27,836 nt of DNA from Bilabrum cf. latius (taxonomy: Eukaryota; Bigyra: Bicosoecida; Bigyra; Bicosoecida), in contig CBCXTV010000023.1 in NCBI GenBank assembly GCA_965178125.1, positions 1 through 27,836 on the forward strand. The letters are read 5' to 3'. Each line of letters opens with the position of its first letter. Position 1 is the first letter of the stretch. Positions 21,675 to 27,836 of the stretch are shown piece by piece. The notes below the pieces were generated by a model. That model was not told where the DNA came from. It made no database searches and saw only the letters and a program-made list of their open reading frames with translations. Made by a program: the position numbers and the translations under genes.

Positions 21675-23294
21675 AAAACCCTAAACCCTAAACCCTAAAC
21701 CCTAAAACCCTAAACCCTAAACCCTAAACCCTAAACCCTAAACCCTAAAACCCTAAACCCTAAACCCTAAACCCTAAACCCTAAACCCTAAACCCTAAAC
21801 CCTAAACCCTAAACCCTAAACCCTAAACCCTAAACCCTAAACCCTAAACCCTAAACCCTAAACCCTAAACCCTAAACCCTAAACCCTAAACCCTAAACCC
21901 TAAACCCTAAACCCTAAACCCTAAACCCTAAACCCTAAACCCTAAACCCTAAACCCTAAACCCTAAACCCTAAACCCTAAACCCTAAACCCTAAACCCTA
22001 AACCCTAAACCCTAAACCCTAAACCCTAAACCCTAAACCCTAAACCCTAAACCCTAAACCCTAAACCCTAAACCCTAAACCCTAAACCCTAAACCCTAAA
22101 CCCTAAACCCTAAAACCCTAAACCCTAAACCCTAAACCCTAAACCCTAAACCCTAAACCCTAAAACCCTAAACCCTAAACCCTAAACCCTAAACCCTAAA
22201 CCCTAAACCCTAAAACCCTAAACCCTAAAACCCTAAAACCCTAAACCCTAAAACCCTAAACCCTAAAACCCTAAAACCCTAAACCCTAAACCCTAAACCC
22301 TAAACCCTAAACCCTAAAACCCTAAAACCCTAAACCCTAAACCCTAAACCCTAAAACCCTAAACCCTAAAACCCTAAACCCTAAAACCCTAAACCCTAAC
22401 CCTAAACCCTAAACCCTAAACCCTAAACCCTAAACCCTAAAACCCTAAACCCTAAACCCTAAACCCTAAAACCCTAAACCCTAAACCCTAAAACCCTAAA
22501 CCCTAAACCCTAAAACCCTAAAACCCTAAAACCCTAAACCCTAAACCCTAAACCCTAAACCCTAAACCCTAAAACCCTAAACCCTAAACCCTAAAACCCT
22601 AAACCCTAAACCCTAAACCCTAAACCCTAAAACCCTAAACCCTAAACCCTAAACCCTAAACCCTAAAACCCTAAAACCCTAAACCCTAAAACCCTAAACC
22701 CTAAAACCCTAAACCCTAAACCCTAAACCCTAAACCCTAAACCCTAAAACCCTAAACCCTAAACCCTAAACCCTAAACCCTAAACCCTAAAACCCTAAAC
22801 CCTAAACCCTAAACCCTAAACCCTAAACCCTAAACCCTAAACCCTAAACCCTAAAACCCTAAAACCCTAAACCCTAAACCCTAAACCCTAAAACCCTAAA
22901 CCCTAAAACCCCTAACCCTAAACCCTAAACCCTAAACCCTAAACCCTAAACCCTAAACCCTAAAACCCTAAAACCCTAAACCCTAAACCCTAAACCCTAA
23001 AACCCTAAAACCCTAAACCCTAAACCCTAAACCCTAAACCCTAAACCCTAAAACCCTAAAACCCTAAACCCTAAACCCTAAACCCTAAACCCTAAAACCC
23101 TAAAACCCTAAAACCCTAAACCCTAAAACCCTAAACCCTAAACCCTAAACCCTAAAACCCTAAACCCTAAACCCTAAACCCTAAACCCTAAAACCCTAAA
23201 CCCTAAACCCTAAAACCCTAAACCCTAAACCCTAAACCCTAAAACCCTAAACCCTAAACCCTAAACCCTAAACCCTAAACCCTAAACCCTAAAC
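21675..23294 (+). repeat. Telomeric array 2: about 1.6 kb of CCCTAAA repeats
   Basis: Same heptamer and same orientation as array 1, about 225 units. The first 430 bases or so (to about 22110) are nearly pure. CCCTAAAA octamers then become frequent through to the right end, with rare CCCTAA near 22397 and an irregular unit near 22912. Unlike array 1 the pure part is at the left edge, beside cassette 1's right cap. Confidence 0.97.
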
Positions 23295-23300
23295 GGATAA

Positions 23301-23373
23301 GCCGCGCACGAAAGTGCGGCGGCACGCCAAGCTATGGTGCGCTCTCCCACCCAGTGACGAAAGTACTGGGTGG
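23301..23373 (+). other. Left-cap hairpin pair of cassette 2 (candidate structured RNA)
   Basis: Hairpin 1: GCCGCGCAC (23301-23309), tetraloop GAAA, then 23314-23323, which completes nine base pairs with one bulged G. Hairpin 2: CCACCCAGT (23347-23355) pairs perfectly with ACTGGGTGG (23365-23373). Inside, a bulged G and AC/GT close a second GAAA tetraloop (23359-23362). Both loops are C(GAAA)G. A weaker five-pair stem with one G-U pair (23325-23329 with 23335-23339) may lie between them. Confidence 0.65.
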
Positions 23374-23374
23374 T

Positions 23375-23400
23375 GACGGCTGCCAATGACGGCTGCCAAT
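23375..23400 (+). repeat. Perfect tandem duplication of 13 bp
   Basis: GACGGCTGCCAAT occurs twice in direct succession (23375-23387, 23388-23400), just after left-cap hairpin 2 and before the AT-rich patch. In the equivalent place cassette 1 shows AACAGC twice, 11 bases apart (19101 and 19112), without a perfect tandem unit. Confidence 0.9.
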
Positions 23401-23410
23401 ATGACTGTTC

Positions 23411-23433
23411 TATATTATTAATACCCTAAACCC
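23411..23433 (+). other. AT-rich patch followed by a lone telomeric tract (cassette 2, left)
   Basis: TATATTATTAAT (23411-23422) then ACCCTAAACCC (23423-23433), 129 bases from the end of array 2. This corresponds to 19145-19167 of cassette 1, where the spacing is 138 bases. Confidence 0.7.
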
Positions 23434-23482
23434 AAGAGTCTTTGCACAGTCCGGGCCTTCGCAAAAATGGCCTATTTGGAGC

Positions 23483-24020
23483 CCCGAAATCGCTCCCTGC
23501 AGTGCGGATTCGACCCCAGAAGGGCGCCCCGAGGGGCCCAAAAATCGCTCCCTGCAGTGCGGATTGAGGGTTTGGGCAGGGCCTCCCCGGGCTCGAATCC
23601 GCACTGCAGGAACCGAGTCCAGGGGCTGCCGGGGGCCTCCCGGGGGCCCCGAAATCGCTCCCTGCAGTGCGGATTCGACCCCAGAAGGGCGCCCCGAGGG
23701 GCCCAAAAATCGCTCCCTGCAGTGCGGATTGAGGGTTTGCGCAGGGCCTCCGTGGGCTCGAATCCGCACTGCAGGAACCGATTCCCGGGGGGGCCTCCCG
23801 CACCACGGAAGGGGACCCCCCGCCCGGGGCCCCCATTGCACTTGGGCCACGTCATAAATCGCGACCGCAAAATCGGGCTCCGATTTTTCTCCCTGCAGTG
23901 CGGAGTCGACCCCAGAAGGGCGCCCCGAGGGGCCCAAAAATCGCTCCCTGCAGTGCGGATTGAGGGTTTGGGCAGGGCCTCCCCGGGCTCGAATCCGCAC
24001 TGCCGGACCCGAGCCCAGGG
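23483..24020 (+). repeat. Triplet repeats T7, T8, T9 with spacer S4
   Basis: T7 23483-23625: direct 23496 and 23551, inverted 23596. T8 23648-23790: direct 23661 and 23716, inverted 23761. S4 23791-23888. T9 23889-24020: direct 23892 (CGGAGT variant) and 23947, inverted 23992 (GCCGG end variant, PstI site lost). The order T-T-S-T matches T2-T3-S2-T4 in cassette 1. The linker after the first direct copy reads GGGCGCCCCGAGG here and in T2, but GGGCGCCCGAGG in T1, T3, T5 and T6. Confidence 0.9.
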
Positions 24021-24345
24021 GCTGCCGGGGCCTCGACCAAAACGGCCATCCGGACTGGCCCGCCGACTGCGGAGACTGCGGAGACGCGCGGCCAAAGGGC
24101 CCCTGCAACCTCTTGGGGACACCCCTGCGTAGATCTCCAGCCAAAATGGACTCTTCCTACCTCCTGGGGACACCCCTGCGTAGACATTTGACCAAAACGG
24201 CCATCTGGACTAGCCCGCCGACTGCGGAGACGCGCGGCGAGAGGGCCCCTGTAGACACCCCTGCGTACACAATGGACTCGCGCTGCCTCCTGGGGACACC
24301 CCTGCGTAGACGTTCGACCAACGCGGCCATCTGGACTCCGTCGCC
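24021..24345 (+). repeat. Tandem repeat with GGGGACACCCCTGCGTAGA units (cassette 2 only)
   Basis: The GGGGACACCCCTGCGTAGA motif appears near 24115, 24166 and 24292, with a partial copy lacking the GGGG arm near 24254. GGGG-ACA-CCCC is itself a small inverted repeat. A second motif, CCAAAACGGCCATCTGGACT, starts near 24037, 24192 and 24318, with degenerate copies near 24140 and 24268. Full units are about 126-155 bp. It takes the place occupied in cassette 1 by the 32-bp minisatellite. Confidence 0.8.
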
Positions 24346-24483
24346 AGCAAACCAGCCCCATAACAGGCCAAGCCCTCTGCGACTTACGCCACCACTGCGC
24401 GGAAGGGCACGCGTGCATGACGATGGACAGTCCGCGCGAGGGGGCCTGGGACATAAGACACCATCGTGCGCGTGTGCGCTTGA
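24346..24483. other. Unique, gene-free part of cassette 2
   Basis: Moderately GC-rich single-copy DNA. I see no gene, RNA signature or repeat in it. Confidence 0.45.
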
Positions 24484-24496
24484 CACGCAAAGCGTG
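24484..24496 (+). other. Right-cap hairpin Ra of cassette 2
   Basis: CACGC, loop AAA, GCGTG: a perfect five-pair stem 22 bases before the telomeric tract, in the same position as 21538-21555 of cassette 1. It is short enough to occur by chance. The matching position is the main argument. Confidence 0.35.
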
Positions 24497-24518
24497 GGAG
24501 GAGTGTGAGCATAGGGCG

Positions 24519-24570
24519 AAAACCCTAAACCCTAAAGGGCTCATATTTAGGGTGGGCGGAGTGGGTATGG
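24519..24570 (+). other. Telomeric tract, inverted telomeric unit and G-rich stretch, right cap of cassette 2
   Basis: Two telomeric units (24519-24536) are followed by a nine-base loop and then TTTAGGGT (24546-24553), the only clear G-strand telomeric unit on the plus strand of the window. ACCCTAAA (24529-24536) pairs with it perfectly over eight bases. The G-rich stretch from 24550 has G3 runs at 24550, 24554 and 24563 and a G2 at 24569, a near-quadruplex parallel to 21597-21613 in cassette 1. Confidence 0.75.
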
Positions 24571-24580
24571 ACGGACCGAC

Positions 24581-24625
24581 CGCGACCCCCACCCCATTCT
24601 ACTTTATAGAGGGGTGGGGGTCGCG
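24581..24625 (+). other. Right-cap long hairpin Rb of cassette 2
   Basis: CGCGACCCCCACCCC (24581-24595) pairs perfectly with GGGGTGGGGGTCGCG (24611-24625), 15 bp. A two-base bulge AT (24596-24597), upper stem TCTA/TAGA and five-base loop CTTTA (24602-24606) follow. It ends 13 bases before array 3. Sequence shared with Rb of cassette 1 is confined mostly to the loop; the stems differ but remain paired. Confidence 0.75.
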
Positions 24626-24638
24626 TGCCAGCAAAGAC

Positions 24639-27600
24639 ACCCTAAACCCTAAACCCTAAACCCTAAAACCCTAAACCTAAACCTAAACCCTAAAACCCTA
24701 AACCCTAAACCCTAAACCCTAAACCCTAAACCCTAAACCCTAAACCCTAAACCCTAAAACCCTAAACCCTAACCTAACCTAACCCTAAAACCCTAAACCC
24801 TAAACCCTAAAACCCTAAAACCCTAAAACCCTAAACCCTAAACCCTAAACCCTAAACCCTAAACCCTAAACCCTAAACCCTAAACCTAAACCCTAAACCC
24901 TAAACAACCTATCTAAACCCTAAACCCTAAACCACCTAAACCCTAAACCCTAAACCCTAACCCTAAACCCTAAACCCTAAACCCTAAACCCTAAAACCCT
25001 AAACCCTAAACCCTAAACCCTAAAACCCTAAACCCTAAAACCCTAAACCCTAAAACCCTAAACCCTAAAACCACCTAAACCCTAAACCCTAAACCCTAAA
25101 CCCTAAACCAACCTAAACCCTAAACACCCTAAACCCTAAACCCTAAACCCTAAACCCTACCTAACCTAAACCCTAAACCCTAAACCCTAAACCCTACCCT
25201 AAACCCTAAACCCTAAAACCCTAAACCCTAAACCCTAAACCACCCTAAACCCTAAACCCTAAACCCTAAACCCTAAACAAACCCTAAACCCTAACAACCC
25301 TAAACCCTAAAACCCTAACCCTAAACCCTAAACCCTAAACCCTAACCCTAACCCTAAAACCCTAAACCCTAACCCTAAAACCCTAAACCCTAAACCCTAA
25401 AACCCTAAACCCTAAACCCTAAAACCCTAAACCCTAAACCCTAAACCCTAAACCCTAAACCCTAAACCCTAAACCCTAAACCCTAAAACCCTAAACCCTA
25501 AACCCTAAACCCCTAAACCCTAAACCTAAAACCCTAAACCCTAACCCTAAACCCTAAACCCTAAACCCTAAACCCTAAACCCTAAAACCCTAAAACCCTA
25601 AACCCTAAACCTAAACCCTAAACCCTAAACCCTAAACCAACCCTAAACCCTAAACCCTAAACCTAAACCCTAAACCCTAAACCCTAAACCCTAAACCCTA
25701 AACCCTAAACCCTAAACCCTAAACCCTAAACCCTAAACCTAAACCCTAAACCCTAAACCCTAAACCCTAAAACCCTAAAACCCTAAACCTAAACCCTAAA
25801 CCCTAAACCCTTAACCCTAAACCCTAAACCCTAAACCCTAACCCTAAACCTAAACCCTAAACCCTAAACCCTAAAACCCTAAACCCTAAACCCTAAACCC
25901 TAAACCCTAAACCCTAAACCCTAAACCCTAAACCCTAAACCCTAAACCCTAAACCCTAAACCCTAAACCCTAAACCCTAAACCCTAAACCCTAAACCTAA
26001 ACCCTAAACCCTAAACCCTAAACCCTAAACCCTAAACACCCTAAACCCTAAACCCTAAACCCTAAACCCTAAACCCTAAACCCTAAACCCTAAACCCTAA
26101 ACCCTAAACCCTAAACCTAAACCCTAAACCCTAAACCCTAAACCCTAAACCCTAAACCCTAAACCCTAAACCCTAAACCCTAAACCTAAACCCTAAACCC
26201 TAAACCCTAAACCTAAACCCTAAAACCCTAAACCCTAAAACCCTAAAACCCTAAACCCTAAACCCTAAACCCTAAACCCTAAACCCTAAACCCTAAAACC
26301 CTAAACCCTAAACCCTAAACCTAAACCCTAAACCCTAAACCCTAAACCCTAACCCTAAAACCCTAAACCCTAAACCCTAAAACCCTAAACCCTAAACCCT
26401 AACCCTAAACCCTAAAACCCTAAACCCTAAACCCTAAACCCTAAACCCTAAACCCTAAACCCTAACCCTAAAACCCTAAACCCTAAACCCTAAACCCTAA
26501 ACCCTAAACCCTAAACCCTAAAACCCTAAACCCTAACCCTAAACCCTAAACCCTAAACCCTAAACCCTAAACCCTAAACCCTAAACCCTAAACCCTAAAC
26601 CCTAAACCCTAAACCCTAAACCCTAAACCCTAAACCCTAAACCCTAAACCCTAAACCCTAAAACCCTAAACCCTAAACCCTAAAACCCTAAACCTAAAAC
26701 CCTAAACCCTAAACCCTAAACCCTAAAACCCTAAACCCTAAACCCTAAAACCCTAAAACCCTAAACCCTAAACCCTAAACCCTAAAACCCTAAAACCCTA
26801 AAACCCTAAACCCTAAACCCTAAACCCTAAACCCTAAAACCCTAAACCCTAAACCCTAAAACCCTAAACCCTAAACCCTAAACCCTAAAACCCTAAACCA
26901 CTAAACCCTAAACCCTAAACCCTAAACCCTAACCCTAAACCCTAAACCCTAAAACCCTAAACCCTAAACCCTAAACCCTAAACCCTAAACCCTAAACCCT
27001 AAACCCTAAACCCTAAACCCTAAACCCTAAAACCCTAAACCCTAAACCCTAAACCCTAAACCCTAAACCCTAAACCCTAAACCCTAAACCCTAAACCCTA
27101 AAACCCTAAACCCTAAACCCTAAACCCTAAACCCTAAACCCTAAACCCTAAACCCTAAAACCCTAAACCCTAAACCCTAAACCCTAAACCCTAAACCCTA
27201 ACCCTAAACCCTAAAACCCTAAACCCTAAACCCTAAACCCTAAACCCTAACCCTAAACCCTAAACCCTAAAACCCTAAACCCTAAACCCTAAACCCTAAA
27301 CCCTAAACCCTAAACCCTAAACCCTAAACCCTAAACCCTAAACCCTAAAACCCTAAACCCTAAACCCTAAAACCCTAAACCCTAAACCCTAAACCCTAAA
27401 CCCTAAACCCTAAACCCTAAACCCTAAACCCTAAAACCCTAAACCCTAAAACCCTAAACCCTAAACCCTAAACCCTAAACCTAAACCCTAAACCCTAAAC
27501 CCTAAACCCTAAACCCTAAAACCCTAAACCCTAAACCCTAAACCCTAAACCCTAAACCCTAAACCCTAAACCCTAAACCCTAAAACCCTAAAACCCTAAA

Positions 27601-27836
27601 CCCTAAACCCTAAACCCTAAACCCTAAAACCCTAAACCCTAAACCCTAAACCCTAAAACCCTAAACCCTAAACCCTAAACCCTAAACCCTAAACCTAAAC
27701 CCTAAACCCTAAACCCTAAAACCCTAAACCCTAAACCCTAAACCCTAAACCCTAAAACCCTAAACCCTAAACCCTAAACCCTAAACCCTAAACCTAAACC
27801 TAAACCCTAAACCCTAAACCCTAAAAACCCTAAACC
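24639..27836 (+). repeat. Telomeric array 3, degenerate, running off the window
   Basis: CCCTAAA repeats in the same orientation as arrays 1 and 2, continuing to the last base. The first 1.2 kb or so (about 24660-25850) is the most irregular telomeric sequence in the window. It has CCTAAC, CCTACC, CCACCTAAA, CAACCTAAA, CAACCTATCTAAA (near 24905) and CACCCTAAA units besides the usual octamers and hexamers. From about 25860 the array is more regular, with octamers and hexamers scattered. Confidence 0.95.

Larger units (their letters stand above)
23295..24638 (+). other. Inter-array cassette 2 (telomere-embedded repeat module)
   Basis: A 1.34 kb block between arrays 2 and 3 with the same plan as cassette 1. 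It has a left cap of two GNRA hairpins, an AT-rich patch and telomeric tract, triplet repeats T7, T8, S4 and T9, a separate tandem repeat with GGGGACACCCC (24035-24337), unique DNA, and a right cap. It is about half as long because it has fewer triplets and a shorter unique part. The caps are conserved in structure more than in sequence. Confidence 0.7.

Noticed and set aside
23450-23485. Dinoflagellate spliced-leader-like sequence (AAAATGGCC...TTTGGAGCC)
   Set aside because: Only a loose resemblance to the conserved 22-nt leader; key positions differ and no donor GT or Sm-like site follows.
19349-24020. CRISPR-like regularity of the PstI-motif repeats
   Set aside because: Intervals are about 45-55 bp and 150 bp, copies alternate in orientation, intervening sequence is itself repeated, and no cas gene is present; the setting is eukaryotic telomeric DNA.

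Overview
The window is a eukaryotic telomere or subtelomere landscape. About 22.5 kb of its 27.8 kb is tandem CCCTAAA (TTTAGGG on the other strand), in three arrays with the same orientation: 1328-19018, 21675-23294 and 24639-27836. I found no intact protein-coding gene, no rRNA or tRNA gene and no CRISPR array. The source is most likely a dinoflagellate (confidence about 0.6): plant-type TTTAGGG telomeres, very GC-rich surroundings, and a decayed tyrosine-recombinase retroelement of the DIRS/Ngaro kind whose recombinase N-terminal part looks like those common in dinoflagellate genomes. A green alga is the main alternative, because TTTTAGGG octamers, the telomere unit of Chlamydomonas, are mixed into the arrays.

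Layout. 1-1327: GC-rich DNA with a frameshifted DIRS-like fragment (RNase H-like tail about 331-590, recombinase N-terminal region about 591-1150), ending abruptly at telomeric repeat. 1328-19018: a 17.7 kb array with degenerate flanks and a very pure core. 19019-21674: inter-array cassette 1. 21675-23294: a 1.6 kb array. 23295-24638: inter-array cassette 2. 24639-27836: a more degenerate array running off the window.

The most interesting signal is that the two cassettes share one architecture while much of their primary sequence differs. At the left end each has two GC-rich hairpins, three of the four capped by a C(GNRA)G tetraloop and the fourth by a GATCA loop, then an AT-rich patch and a lone 1.5-unit telomeric tract. 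The interior holds copies of a GC-rich triplet repeat (two direct and one inverted copy of a 15-18 bp PstI-site motif; six triplets in cassette 1, three in cassette 2), interleaved with a spacer that has its own conserved hairpins. At the right end each has a small hairpin, a two-unit telomeric tract, a G-quadruplex-type G-rich stretch, and a long hairpin. That last hairpin has different stem bases but full pairing in both copies, a 2-nt bulge on the 5' side and an identical CTTTA loop. Compensated stem changes, GNRA loops and G-U-preserved pairings all point to a plus-sense structured RNA. I interpret the cassettes as copies of a telomere-embedded, possibly transcribed element that spread together with telomeric repeat, comparable in layout to yeast Y' elements separated by telomeric tracts. 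This is inference from two copies in one window and needs genome-wide copies and RNA data.

Several long open frames cross the cassettes on both strands at once. They result from GC-rich, stop-poor repeats and are not annotated as genes. Any very long tandem array also carries assembly risk, so array lengths and junctions should be treated as provisional.
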